Of a DNA stretch of 64,000 nt, positions 41,796 to 53,609 are shown piece after piece. A program made the position numbers and the translations under genes. Position 1 is the first letter of the stretch. Each line of letters starts with the position of its first letter. The notes beneath the pieces were generated by a model. That model searched no databases and was not told where the DNA came from. It saw only the letters and a list, made by a program, of their open reading frames with translations. Source of the stretch: Hypomesus transpacificus (Eukaryota > Chordata > Actinopteri > Osmeriformes > Osmeridae); NCBI RefSeq assembly GCF_021917145.1, contig NC_061062.1, positions 248,001 through 312,000 on the forward strand. The letters are read 5' to 3'.

Positions 41796-42420
41796 CTGAT
41801 CAATACCAGGGGGTGTTGACTAAAATGTCACACATTCAACTTAAAAATCTCATCAACTGGTATGGAAGACCCATCTGCAGGAGGATGAGACTGGGTTTGG
41901 ATGAAGGACATCTTCAGCTGTCTGGAATACAAACAGTTAATCAACCCTGTCCCACAGAGGAACCGCAATTACTCCTTCGCTCACATGGTAACATGTTTTA
42001 GGTGTGTGTGTGTGTGGTTCCTGACAGACTGGTGTTAGTCAAAAATATTTCCCACCCTGCAGTGAGGCAGAGGTCCTGGCCTCCCTGTTACCTTCCCTCT
42101 TCCACTTCCTGACACAGGAAGTCCTGTTCAGCTCCTGGGGCAGTCTGGGTAAGTCAGAACAATCCTCCCAGGGTGGAGTGTTTGATTGCTTCCCGCCATG
42201 AGACGCGGAAAGTGAAACAGTATCCAGCTTCTCAAACCTGTTCTCCGGCCCCCGCCGGTCTTTGTCAGATCATTCAGGCATCAACAAAGTTGATCCAAAG
42301 AGCGACCCACCCACACACGCAAACACACACTACACACACACACACACCGGCACACTGTAGACAGACACACTCACATGCAACTGATAGTGTGGAGGTACAG
42401 GTACAACTAACAACTTAACA

Positions 42421-42793
42421 ATAGACTTCACACAGTAGACCAGCCCTCACACAATAGACCAGCCCTCACACAATAGACCAGCCCTAACACAATAGACCAG
42501 CCCTAACACACAGTAGACCAGCCCTCACACAGTAGACCAGCCCTAACACACAGTAGACCAGCCCTAACACACAGTAGACCAGCCCTCACACAGTAGACCA
42601 GCCCTAACACACAATAGACCAGCCCTAACACACAATAGACCAGCCCTAACACAATAGACCAGCCCTAACACAGTAGACCAGCCCTAACACACAGTAGACC
42701 AGCCCTAACACACGGTAGACCAGCCCTCACACACAGTAGACCAGCCCTCACACAATAGACCAGCCCTCACACAATAGACCAGCCCTAACACAC
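42421..42793. repeat. 20-21-bp minisatellite
   Basis: The unit ACACAGTAGACCAGCCCTAA varies to ACACAATAGACCAGCCCTCA; about 18 tandem copies with variable CA number. Confidence 0.93.
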
Positions 42794-43854
42794 TTCCTCA
42801 GGGAAATCAGCGCCATTCTCCGCCCACTATACCGGACATTGCAAGGATTTAAACGCGCAATTGAATGGGCCTCCTTCTCTCTTTCTATCATGGATCAGCC
42901 ACCAAAGTTGAAACAGCGATGACTGTTTGAAATGATCCTGATGCCAATATTTGTAATGTAGCAAGGAGTTTAACAACTGCTGGAATGGAATGTGAACGCT
43001 GAGTCGGAGATTTAATGTAATCTTTGATTTCTTCCAGTAACTGTAATATTGCATGGCTGCTTAATCTGAATGCGTAATGATTTAGTGTTCACTCAATTCA
43101 AAAAGTGTGATCCTTGTTGCAAAAATCCTTTGGCCTTTGTCTTCGTCTTGCTCGGGTTACGGCTGCCATTTCACCAGGAGGCATATGCACATCCTGATTT
43201 ACGCATGCTGTTAAAAAGCGTAGAATTTTCAAATGCAAAAGAGATGCGCTTTCACAGGTGGTTTTTGTGCATACCGCGGAACACATAATTAGGCGCACTT
43301 AACGCATCCCCTCCTATCTTTTTATGGGAAACTCCCACTTTCCCCTTGACCCTCCCGTGAATGCATATGCATGACACAGAAAGCGCAATTTGCCATTTTG
43401 AGAGAGAGAGAGAGACACAGAGAGACACAGAGAGACACAGAGAGACAGGACAGGACAGGCTACTCAACATGACAGCCTGGTGAGAACTCCATGGTCCAAT
43501 ATACAGAGGTGCAAAAGTCAGGTGAACTGAGAGGTAACACTGGACCAGGAGTCTAGATAACCTCCAAAGTTCGCAACCTGAGAGGAACACCACTCCTCTC
43601 TCTCCCCACCCTCACAACAGGCTTCTGTTCATTATCCATCTGATGATGAAGACTGCAGCATTAGCAGTGGTTGAACACACACACACAGACACACACAACC
43701 ACTCTCAGTCTTTTGTTGATCTCTCCTGACATCAGTTTCCCCAGGCAGCCCATGGGCAGGGCAGTCAGGAGAAACACCCCTGGTTCTTATGCTCTGGCAT
43801 CAGCTGGCAGGGCTTCATGAACTGGGCATGTATCAACCCCGAGACCTGAACCCT
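42794..43854. other. Unique sequence in the NHSL3 5' intron
   Basis: No repeat, exon or RNA gene recognised between 42800 and 43390. It is one of the few repeat-free stretches in this intron. A GAGAGACACA tract lies at 43400-43455. Confidence 0.4.
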
Positions 43855-43972
43855 AGCCCTGAGCCCTGACCAGGAGCCCTGACCCAGAGCCCTGACCCGG
43901 AGCCCTGACCCGGAGCCCTGACCCGGAGCCCTGACCCAGAGCCCTGACCCGGAGCCCTGACCCGGAGCAAGG
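43855..43972. repeat. 15-bp minisatellite (GAGCCCTGACCCGGA)
   Basis: About eight tandem copies with GG/AG variation (CCCGGAGCCCTGA, CCCAGAGCCCTGA). No coding meaning. Confidence 0.9.
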
Positions 43973-44488
43973 GGGCAGGAGGTTCTGGGCTGCTGTTACA
44001 GACTCTGTTCACAACTCTGCAGGCATTCAGCCCTCAGGAAGGTGTTCAGGAAGTGAATATGCTTTCCACCATGCCATCATTGTATCTGCCAGCAACTCTG
44101 GCATACTGTCTCAAAATGCCTCAGTATGTCTGTGTGTGTCTCCATGTGTCTGTGCGTGTCTCCATGTGTGTATACATCTCTGATTTCTGTACTACATGTT
44201 AAAAGTATCTCCTGTGTGAAACGCGACAACAGAATCAGGTCGAGTGCATCCCAGAACAGGACGGACAGAGATTTCTTCACGGCAAACAAAGGCTCCAGGG
44301 GTCAAAGGACAGGTTCATGAGTCACATGTTGTTCAAACAGTCCTCCTCCAGAGAGCAAACATGCCTGTTAGCCCAGCACGAGGATATTGAACTGTTACCA
44401 AACACCAAACTAACCCTAACCCAAACACCAAACTCCCAACAAGCCACTGCTCAGAGACTACAGCCACCGAGATCCACTTCATATCCAA

Positions 44489-44688
44489 ACAATACCATAT
44501 TTAGGGTTAGGGTTAGTATACAATACCATGTTTAGGGTTAGGGTTAGTATACAATACCATATTTAGGGTTAGGGTTAGTATACAATACCATATTTAGGGT
44601 TAGGGTTAGTATACAATACCATATTTAGGGTTAGGGTTAGTATACAATACCATATTTAGGGTTAGGGTTAGTATACAATACCATATTT
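44489..44688. repeat. 31-bp minisatellite embedding telomere-type TTAGGG units
   Basis: The unit TATACAATACCATATTTAGG followed by GTTAGGGTTAG is repeated about six times, nearly without change. Each unit carries two to three TTAGGG hexamers. Confidence 0.92.
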
Positions 44689-44901
44689 CACTCAGGTAAA
44701 AAGGTCACTGGCACTCTTTATATTTACAGATCTGTAGAGACGGTTTATCAGTGTTTGAATGTATAAAACGTAGGCCAGCCAACAGCAGAAGCACTGTGTG
44801 ACATACAGCGAATCTGAGAACACTGGCCAGGCTACCTGCACATTACTGAAAGCCAAACAATCACATGGTGTAGAGGGGTGTTTTCTCCTCCTGGCTCTCA
44901 C

Positions 44902-45133
44902 CGTGGCCAAGGGGCAGTGTGGGCGGTGGCCTGGCTGCGTTGGTCCCTCCCGGATGTGTGTCCAGGCTGTTGCATCCCAGTTCCTTCTTCTTCTTGCCTT
45001 TGAGCCAGCTGAAGGCCCGCCCCAAGGAGCCCCGACGCTTCTTCCTCCGGCCCCCTCTGGTGCTCCGCTCTTGGGCAAACACTTCCGCCATGTCCTGGGG
45101 AATCAGCTCCCCCACTGAGCCCCGGGCCGACAT
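44902..45133 (-). CDS. nhsl3: Alternative first coding exon of the NHSL3 homologue
   Basis: From ATG at 45133, 77 codons plus one base are open to a consensus donor G|GTGAGAG after 44902. The exon ends in phase 1, exactly as the MVVLL exon at 37771-37717 does, so either can splice to exon 2 at 36297. The peptide begins MSARGSVGELIPQDMAEVFA and contains a strongly basic patch RRKKRRGSLGRAFSWLKGKK. NHS-family genes are known for multiple alternative first exons; assignment to this gene rests on strand, order and phase and is inferred. Reading through the donor gives only 90 codons before a stop. It could instead be a separate small gene. Confidence 0.62.
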
Positions 45134-45754
45134 CCCACACTGGAGCTAAACACGGAAGGGAGGGAGGGCAAAGAAAAAAGGCTAAATTGATTAAGCACAA
45201 ATACTATTAATTGCCTTCATTCAATGAGAATAATTACATTTCTGGATGCTTTATCACTGTTGTTGATTCATGTTTCTGTTGACATTACATAGGAGTTTCC
45301 CCTCACTGACTTCCATTCAGAGTAAGTGAAGCAGACTAGTTGTGTTCAGGCCCCTCTGTCCATGTTGAGGGTTGAGAACCCAGCATGTTCTACCCCCCTC
45401 TCGCCTCTCAACCAAACTTGACTGTTCTGTGGAGATGTGGCACCACTCCCTTCATTCCTAAACATGGAGTCATGGTTCAGAGCCCCACCCGTAACCATAC
45501 ACACACCAGTCACACACACAAAGATTTACACAAATCCAGATAAGTAAACACACGCTCGGTCCACCACAATGTTGGTCTCTTTGCTTCATTTATACAAGTT
45601 CTTCTTGACAGCGTCCTCCATTATTACTACTAATACTTCCTGTGTTCTTCCTGTGTTCTCGATGTCGAATGCGATGACTTCATCTCCTCGGCCTCCCTGC
45701 CAAAACCGCTCGCCTCCAAGGCAGGTTTCTGAACCTTGCTGTTGGGGAGCTATA
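45134..45754. other. Upstream flank of the NHSL3 homologue, no gene seen
   Basis: Likely promoter side of the distal first exon. No TATA box or CpG cluster stands out, and no other exon is recognised. Confidence 0.4.
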
Positions 45755-46110
45755 GAGCTGTAGAGCAGTAGAGCTACAGAGCAGTAGAGCTGTAGAGCAG
45801 TGGGGCTGTAGAGCAGTAGAGCAGTAGAGAAGTAGGGCAGTAGAGCAGTAAGGCTGTAGAGCAGTAGGGCTATAGAGCTGTAGAGCAGTAGGGCAGTAGA
45901 GCAGTAGGGTTGTAAAGCAGTAGGGCTATAGAGCTGTAGAGCAGTAGGGCAGTAGAGCAGTAGAGCTGTAGAGCAGTAGGGCTATAGAGCTGTAGAGCAG
46001 TAAGGCAGTAAAGCAGTAGAGCTGTAGAGCAGTGGGGCTGCAGAGCAGTAGGGCTATAGAGCTGTAGAGCAGTAGGGCAGTAGGGCAGTAGGGCTATACA
46101 GCAGTAGGAC
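45755..46110. repeat. GTAGAGCAGTAGGGCT minisatellite
   Basis: Degenerate 8-10-bp modules (GTAGAGCA, GTAGGGCA, GCTATAGA) combine into longer higher-order units over about 355 bp. Confidence 0.92.
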
Positions 46111-46145
46111 CCCCTCCTCCCCCCCAGACCCGGGGCAGGAGGGGG

Positions 46146-46230
46146 TAATCAGAATCAGAATGGATTTTAATCGCCATGAAAGTTTGCACAGACAAGGAAT
46201 GTACTTTGTCATGAGAGGAAGCCGCTGCAG
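46146..46230. mobile_element. Dispersed repeat fragment (AATCAGAATGG family)
   Basis: AATCAGAATCAGAATGGATT followed by a CGCCATGAAAGTTTGCACAG segment; sister copy of 41167-41262. Confidence 0.7.
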
Positions 46231-46479
46231 GCGTGCCGACAGACAGGAGGGTTAGGGTTAGGGAGGACTCAAGGAATCCTGTATAGAGGAGAAGCTGGGG
46301 AAGCTTCTCTAAATGTCCACTGTGTCCAGGACTGAGGAACGCAGTCAAGTCAGGAGCTCATGCGAAACCCAGACACCTGAGATAATGGGCAGGCTGGAGA
46401 CATGTGCAACCAACTAAAATAAAGTTCCTATTACACTGTGCCTAGGTATATAGGGCAGAAGATCCATGTTCTACTCATA

Positions 46480-46775
46480 CTGGCAAGCTGTCCAAGACAC
46501 GAGTGTCCCAGTGCCAGACGACACCAGCACTGAAGCATATAACCCTGCCGTCCTCCAGAACTACAGACCGGTATCATTGTTACCCTTCGTTTCAAAAACA
46601 ATTGAACGTGCTGTATCTAACCAACTGTCAAACTTTCTCTCGCAGAACTACCTGCTTGACCCCAGCCAATCAGGCTTCAAGACTGGCCACTCCACAGAGA
46701 CTGCCCTGCTTTCAGTCACCACTGCCCTCCAGTCTGCCAGAGCGGCTTCCAGGTCATCCGTCATCGCCGCTGTGA
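46480..46775 (+). pseudogene. LINE reverse transcriptase fragment
   Basis: The plus-strand frame carries NYRPVSLLPFVSKTIERAVS, then LLDPSQSGFKTGHSTETALL, hallmark phrases of the fingers/palm entry of Rex1/L2-like non-LTR retrotransposon RTs (NFRPISLLP...QSGFRxxHSTETAL). Only about 95 residues remain; the catalytic YxDD motif is absent. The frame is cut at about 46769 by the left arm of a large inverted repeat, so this is a dead fragment. Confidence 0.88.
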
Positions 46776-47337
46776 AATATTTTACTGTTGATTATTCTTC
46801 TACAGGTACAGTCTTGCACTTTTTGGGGTTCATGTTGTTTTAATTTGTAACTTACATAACTTCATGCTCTTATGGGTCTTCCCTTTGGCACTTGTTTAGT
46901 TTTTCACAATGTATGCTTCGTGTTTTGGCTGCTTGCAATGTTTGGGACTACCTCGTTGTTATGATCAGTGACCTATGCTCTTTTGTAAAGCTCTCTCTTG
47001 GAAGTTGCTTCACATTTACATTTACATTTATGCATTTAGCAGACGCTTTTATCCAAAGGGACTTCCAAGAGAGAGCTTTACAATAGGTCACTGATCATAA
47101 CAACGAGGTAGTCCCAAACATTGCAAGCAGCCAAAACATGAAGCATTCATTGTAAAAAGACTAAACAAGTGCCAAAGGGAAGACCCATAAGAGCATGCAG
47201 TTATACAAGTTACAAATTTAAACAACATGAACCACTAAAAGTGCAAGACTGTACCTGTAGAAGAACAATCAACAGTAACATATTTCACAGCGAGTTTGGA
47301 TAAAAGCGTCTGCTAAATGCATAAATGTAAATGTAAG
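46769..47337. repeat. Large inverted repeat (about 230-bp arms) abutting the LINE fragment
   Basis: The left arm, 46769-47004, begins CTGTGAAATATTTTACTGTT; the right arm, 47061-47292, is its near-exact complement and ends with TATTTCACAGC. The 56-bp spacer holds CATTTAGCAGACGCTTTTAT. That sequence recurs in complement just beyond the right arm (47296-47337), so the loop and outer flank are also paired. Only small gaps and substitutions separate the arms. Confidence 0.92.
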
Positions 47338-47689
47338 ATAACCCTGGCCTTTCTCTCACAGCCTTTCTGTGTCGATACTCTGTGTAAATGTGTAAACGTG
47401 TCGGGGATGTGGGGATGAGGAATGAGACGGCCCTGGCTCTGTTTCAGGTTGAAGCTGCGAGGCAGACTGCGTTGCCAGACTCTCCTCACCCTGGTCATAA
47501 ACCAACCCTTCAACGCTCCAGTCTCCCCCAGGAATGTCAGCATCAGAACTGCTGGAGTTTGTGTTTGCTTACAGCAGAGTCTACAGGAGACAAAGGGGTT
47601 AAACTGTCTGGCCGTCTAAAGCTGAGGTTCACAACATTTTTTACTGTCAGATTATTTTGAAATAATCTTCTAATCTCGTCTGTGAGAGA

Positions 47690-47945
47690 AAGTGAACCCA
47701 GGGTGATACTGAGAGGGTAAGTGAACCCAGGGTGATACTGAGAGGGTAAGTGAACCCAGGGTGATACTGAGAGGGTGAGTGAACCCAGGGTGATACTGAG
47801 AGGGTAAGTGAACCCAGGGTGATACTGAGAGGGTAAGTAAACCCAGGGTGATACTGAGAGGGTGAGTGACCCCAGTGTGATACTGAGAGGGTAAGTGAAC
47901 CCAGGATGATACTGAGAGGGTAAGTGAACCCAGGGTGATACTGAG
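47690..47945. repeat. 27-bp minisatellite, about 9.5 copies
   Basis: The unit AAGTGAACCCAGGGTGATAC + TGAGAGGGT is repeated about nine times with one or two changes per copy. All frames are open because 27 is a multiple of three; the long minus-strand frames here are artefacts. Confidence 0.93.
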
Positions 47946-50735
47946 AAGTGAAAGGCATCCAGCATGTTCAACCTTTTTAAGGAAGTCGAGTCCCTTCTCA
48001 TCCAGCTCCAGTAAGGCCTGTGTTTCCACCCAGAAAATGACAGTAATTTGGACATGACTAATGTTTGTAACTGGGGCAGTGCAGACCCAGTCCTTGGGGT
48101 CTGGGTCAGGGGCTTCTAGGAGAGAAGGTAGGAGACCAGCAGTGACGCTAAGCACCCTGGGAATCATCAGAGCCCACTGGGTCTGACTCATAAAAGCATC
48201 GTCATGGTTACCTTAATTAAAAAACGATATATTTCTAGAGTACAAGACAAAAAACACAGATTTTAAAATCTGGAACATTGTCATGTTGGTCATATATGGT
48301 GCACAAGAGTACCTTAAATCTTACTAATTATATTAAAGCAAGTAGAAAAGTAAGTACAACAATGCTTTTCATAGAATAAATGTGTCGCTTTATCCATCAA
48401 TATTTTTCTCCTTTCAATATTATGCATTGAAAATGCTTGTCTGATGGAATATCTTCCTGAAGATATATTTTTTTGCTTGAGTAAATAAAAGTACTTAGGG
48501 CCTCTGCTGACATGCACATCACCACGGTGGCCCCCGTTTAGAAACACACCAAAGCAAAGAAAGAAACACACACTTCAAGAAACACACAAAGCTCTCTCAA
48601 ACAAAGTACCATGCCAACATTCAAATGACAGAGTTGCTTCATTGGCACAGTCATTCCAGACCTCAGGACCACACCTCTCTCTGGTGGATGTTGATATACA
48701 CACACAATACACCTAGAAAACAAACAAAATGAGGGATAATGGAATCTTTCATCACACCACCTTTTTTGTGGACTAAGGAAACTTGGACTTCCCTTCAGGC
48801 TGCTTGGGGCGCTACACTATCAGGGTAGCATTGATGGGAGTCACAATAGGATGTCAACAGGAACATCAAGCCTCACTCAAACATACAAACAAACACACAA
48901 GTTTAAACACACACACACACACACCACCGGCCGCGGTTTACAGCTTGGTCCTATTGGAACACACTATTTACCTTCCATTCACACAGACAACACAGGCAGC
49001 ACAACAGGTCCACCTAAACAAGTTCCATACATCACAACATAATCATTTTTTCATACAGCTCTATACCATACATACTCTACTTACCATGTAACAGAGGTAT
49101 ATATGAGTTATGGTCCTGGTGTTAACAGATACACCCAACATTCATTCATGATCTGACAGCCTTGCACAGCACCACGTCATCAAGCTGGAGGGGCTGGAGG
49201 AGGTTAAGCCCTGCTGAAACAGACGCTTCTGCCTGTGGAGCTCCAGGTTTCACTGTCCAAGTGGGAACCATGCAGAATTCATTCAACTCAAGCTATGTAT
49301 GTTTTGGGACAAATAATGAGGTGATTGAGAAAAACTAGCATGTATCACTTGAGTCTGGCGCTAGCTGATATCCCAGAGGCAGATTTGGTGGCACATGCTG
49401 TCATTTCAACATCCACGCCTGCAGCTCGCTCGGCCAAGCTCTTATCTTATCTGACATGAACAGTGTGACTTGCAGTAGAAGTGGTGGCTGGCTGAGGTGA
49501 GTCAGAGCGGAGCAGAGCGGAGCGACTCAACTGCTGAGCGCTCATGGGGACAGGGCAAGGGCAGGAGGGTGTAGCAGGAAACAGACGCCTTTGTTTGAAC
49601 AGTGAGTGTCCTGGGCCGAGGCGCGAGCCTCAGTCACCTTCACCCCCTCGCTGCGGTGGCTAAACATGACCGTGCTGCAGCTACAAAGGTTACAAAAGAA
49701 ATTCCTGAAAGCATTCAATCAAACTCAACGAATCCCCAGTATGAAGTTCTGTAAACTGTGTTGGGGTTGTGAAAACTCATCTGGAGAGTGAAACTGAGGT
49801 AAATGTGTCCATGTTTCAGGTGTGAACTGTGTTATAATCAGGCCAGGGCGTGTCTCTATTCTCTAGGCAGAATCAAACAAAGGACAGCCCTTCCTTCTCT
49901 CTATACACCCCAGTCCTCTTCCACTTAAGGCCTTCCTTCAGAGAAGGGATCGAGCCAGAGACACATTGTACGCATTCTGAACCAGACATAATGTACTTGC
50001 TTTATGAAGGTGAAGCTGTCAAGGGGGATACTGGTGTTACCCAATTCCATGTCTCAAGTAGGACTCACTAGCACAAGCACTGACAGAGGCTGCGTCTGTG
50101 AAGAGGAATGTCTTTCCTCACACTGGTGATTACATCAACCATGGTTTCCCTTTCTTCTGGCAGTTTCTAAGAAACCCCACCGTCACTTGATCAACAGTCA
50201 CCTGGAAGGAAGTTTACTCTGTGCTTCTACTGCTAAGATGACTCCCCAACAGACTATCAGTCAATGTGTCTTGTACATCATGATCAATGGGTAAAGGTGG
50301 GGTTTTCTTGAATCACACTTTGTTAAACTGGTTTGTTTCACTGAAGCTTCTCTTACGGTGCATCCAAAAAGTAGCGCCTCACTTTTTCCATGTTATGTTC
50401 CAGCCATATTCCAAAATTGATTAAATAAAATATTTTCCAAAAAATTCGACACACGCCCATAAAGATAACGTGAAAAATGAAAAAGATTTTTGCAAATCTT
50501 TTAAAATAAAAACGGAAAAAAATCACATGTATAGTATTCACAGCCTTTACCACGATACTCAAAATTCAGCTCAGGTTCATCCTGTTTCCACTGATCATCC
50601 TTGAGATGTTTCTATAACGTCATTAGAGTCCACTTGTGGTCAATTCAGTTGATTGGATATGCTTTGGAAAGGCACACACCTGTCTATAAAAGGTTCCACT
50701 GTTGACACTGTGCATGTCAGAGCACAAACCAAGCC
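47946..50735. other. Intergenic DNA, no gene seen
   Basis: Mixed unique sequence with a CA tract (48906-48925). A GC-richer patch at 49390-49640 contains CTTATCTTATCT (GATA-type) motifs but no coding exon. Confidence 0.4.
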
Positions 50736-50875
50736 ATGAAGTCCAAGGAATTGTCTGTAGACCTCCGAGACAGGATTGTTTCGAGGCACAGATCTGAGGA
50801 AGGGTACAGAAACATGTCTGCAGCATTGAAAGTACCGTCAGCACAGTGGCCTTCATCATTCGTAAATGGAAGAAG
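50736..50875 (+). pseudogene. Tc1-type transposase N-terminal relic
   Basis: The frame reads MKSKELSVDLRDRIVSRHRS, then SAALKVP, the start of the paired-type helix-turn-helix DNA-binding domain of fish Tc1/mariner transposases. Homology ends after about 45 residues, and the DDE catalytic part is missing. The AT-rich sequence on its left (50350-50700) may be the remaining 5' end of the element. Confidence 0.82.
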
Positions 50876-51245
50876 TAACTCCATGTACATGTTATATTTC
50901 ATTCTTAATTGTTACAGATCTATTAAAAATAGGAAACAAACGTTTTCACTTTTTCTTTAAGGGGTATTGTGTGTAGAATTGAAGAAACATGATCAGATGG
51001 CTGTGGAATCGACCACAGGTTGAACGCTAGCATGTCCAAAGAAGTAGTCAGAAGCCAAACATTTTGGTTAAAATACCACACAGGGTAAAATGCTCAACAG
51101 CTATAGTACAGCTATGGTACAGCAGGCCTGCAGAGCTGCCTGTGTTTGTGTGCTGTTAAGCCAGGGTAGCCATGCAGCAGCATGTCTGCTAAGAGCAGGG
51201 GCTGCATTCCTGAGAGATTGATAATTACTGTGGAACTCACAAAAT

Positions 51246-51343
51246 CTCTCTCCCTCTCTCCCTCTCCCTCTCCCTCTCCCTCTCCCTCTCCCTCTCCCTC
51301 TCCCTCTCCCTCTCCCTCTCCCTCTCCCCCTCCCCCTCTCCCT
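51246..51343. repeat. (CCCTCT)n hexamer microsatellite
   Basis: About 16 hexamer copies in pyrimidine-only DNA. Complementary frames give Arg-Gly or Ser-Pro repeats with no gene meaning. Confidence 0.93.
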
Positions 51344-51774
51344 CACTCTGAAAGACAGTGGCCTGGGAAAAAGACATAAAAACATTGTAGCCTGGCTGTG
51401 AGGGAGAGAAAGAAAGAGAAAGAGCTATTGAACAGTGGCTTAATACAAGCTAGCTAAGGTTCATTGTGACTGTTCATTGTGTATCCATTTCAGAAGTGAG
51501 TGACTTGACGCTGCAGAAGCTAGGGCCATTAAAACACCCTTGTTTTCAGAGATCCGTTGCCATGGACCTAAGCCTGGGCTTCTATCTAACCCATTAAGAA
51601 CAGACCCTGGCCCACAGACATAGTACGCTGTTTACAACTAGAGGAAGGTCTTTAACAGTGGTGACTTGGGGACTGTGGAGATAAACACAGCTGTGGGCTT
51701 AAAAATACACCCTCTCCTGCTGCTGGCATCTCTGCAGTCAAAACAGAAGCTCTGGGACCAGCCCACAACCCCAC

Positions 51775-51870
51775 CCTCACCAGCTTCACCCCCAGCAGCT
51801 CTCAGAGATCAGCTTCACCCCCAGCAGCCCTCAGATATCAGATTCACCTCCCAGCAGCCCTCAGAGATCA
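51775..51870. repeat. About 30-bp tandem repeat, three copies
   Basis: The unit CAGCTTCACCCCCAGCAGC plus TCTCAGAGAT appears three times with small changes. Confidence 0.75.
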
Positions 51871-52399
51871 GAGTAGGGAAGAGGATGGAGAGAGCCGTAC
51901 AGTAACATGAAGCACCTGGACCGACACACACACACGCACACACACACACACTGATCTGATTGAATGATTGCTGATCAAGGGCTCAGTGGATATAAATGAG
52001 TATTGATCACTCAACTCCACTGATCAAATTCCATTGTTATCCAATCAGCAAACCAGAGATGGAGGTAACGAAGTACAAATACTTTGTTACTGTACTTAAG
52101 TTGATTTTTAGTAGTACTTCACTTCACTATTTACCATCAACGTAATACTTTCATTCCTTACATTTTTTACACACATATCTCTACTTTCTACTTCTTGCAT
52201 TTTAAAGCCAGGCTTGTTACTTTAGTTTTAATCTATATTTGGTTGCATGATCAATATTATTAATTGTCATTGCGCGCGCCTCATCATTTCCTGGCTATTA
52301 CGCACAACAGACATAAGTTAGTCTACGAAGCTACCATGGAGCAAGGCAGAAGGCAATAAGAACAATATTTAAAAAAGCTCTGTCTCTCATTAATCCCTC

Positions 52400-52552
52400 C
52401 TGCGGCTGTCCGACCTGTCCAATCCCAGCACAGCTACATGTCCTGTCCAATCCCTGCCCAACTACAGTCTGACCTGTCCAATCCCTGCCCAGCTACAGTC
52501 TGACCTGTCCAATCCCTGCCCAGCTACAGTCTGACCTGTCCAATCCCTGCCA
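52400..52552. repeat. 31-bp minisatellite, about 4.5 copies
   Basis: The unit TGACCTGTCCAATCCCTGCC + CAGCTACAGTC is repeated, the first copy being divergent. Confidence 0.85.
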
Positions 52553-52615
52553 GTATCACAAGTTTTCATCTGGTTCTGCCACATATCCAGCAGTTGCATA
52601 ACCAATCAGTGATCT

Positions 52616-53081
52616 CCTGATGGGAGATAAGACTTCCCCAGATCCCCCAGATCCTCAGGGAAGTCTCCCCCTCAGGGCACAAGCCCTGGCATGGCAGGCT
52701 GGCAGGGAGGAATAAACAGCAGAACATGACACACCCTGCCCAAACTACCAAACAACCAGCCTCCCCAGCTTCTTGGCTTGAGCTAGGAGAGAGAGGAGGC
52801 TAGTCACACCGCCAGGCCAGCATGTTATGGGCTGACCCCGACACTGATCTTCTAAATGACCGATGTTCCACACATCCAGAACTGATCAGTGTTGGCTGTG
52901 AGATGTTAGGAGCTGGATATAAGTCTGGGAAACATCCACCCAGCTGCACCACATTGTCTGGAAAATTCAAGATTTTGAACCAGCTTTCAGTGCAGTTTAA
53001 AGTCCATCTCGATTGGCCTAAAGTGCACACAGAGGGGGGAGACTTCCCTGAGGATCTGGGGAAGTCTTATCTCCCATCAGG
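52616..53081. mobile_element. 466-bp non-autonomous DNA transposon with about 45-bp inverted ends
   Basis: Left end: CCTGATGGGAGATAAGACTT, continuing CCCCAGATC. Right end: GGGGAAGTCTTATCTCCCAT followed by CAGG, a near-perfect complement that continues inward through CTTCCCTGAGGATCTGG. The left arm has a 9-bp internal duplication (CCCCAGATC, twice). No transposase frame. The target duplication is unclear. Confidence 0.82.
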
Positions 53082-53609
53082 TTAATGAACAGTCAGTCTC
53101 TAACGATAAAAATGTATGCCAGATAAACTGCATCGGTCAAATTGTTGATGCGTCTTGCTAGACTAAATGCCCTTGGACAATTGAAATTATACATAGTTTG
53201 GTACAAATGACTTGCTAAACTGGTAGGGCCAAACACCCCACACTTCGTTTATTTATTGCCAGTGCAAGACATCTTACTGGATCCTTCGTTTTCTGACATC
53301 TCAACTGGAAGTTTACTAGTAAAACGAATACCCTCCGAATAGATGCAAGATGGCATCTTTATCTCGTGAGAAAGTATTAGGTTTAGTAGGCCTAGATTCT
53401 AAACTTTCTTTCTTGAAATTGAACAACTATTTCACAAATGGAACAGCTGGATTAACAAAATTGTACGAGTTTAAAATTATAAAAGTGCAAACGATGACCA
53501 TATTTAAAAATGTTCTAATTAATCGTGTCTTACCTCTGTATAAACTTGATAAAATCCCGATTTGATGGGTTGAATTCCCTTATCCGCTCTCCATTTCTAC
53601 CGTCGCCAG

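Noticed and set aside
47543-48191. Minus-strand frames with repeated LTLSVSPWVHLPSQYHPGF
   Set aside because: The 27-bp minisatellite is a multiple of three and open in several frames at once, so it is not a protein.
49380-49650. GATA-like motif cluster as an enhancer
   Set aside because: Short motif matches alone cannot support a regulatory call; conservation data would be needed.
52616-53081. Target-site duplication for the inverted-repeat element
   Set aside because: Flanks do not show a clean direct repeat at any standard length, so no superfamily was assigned.
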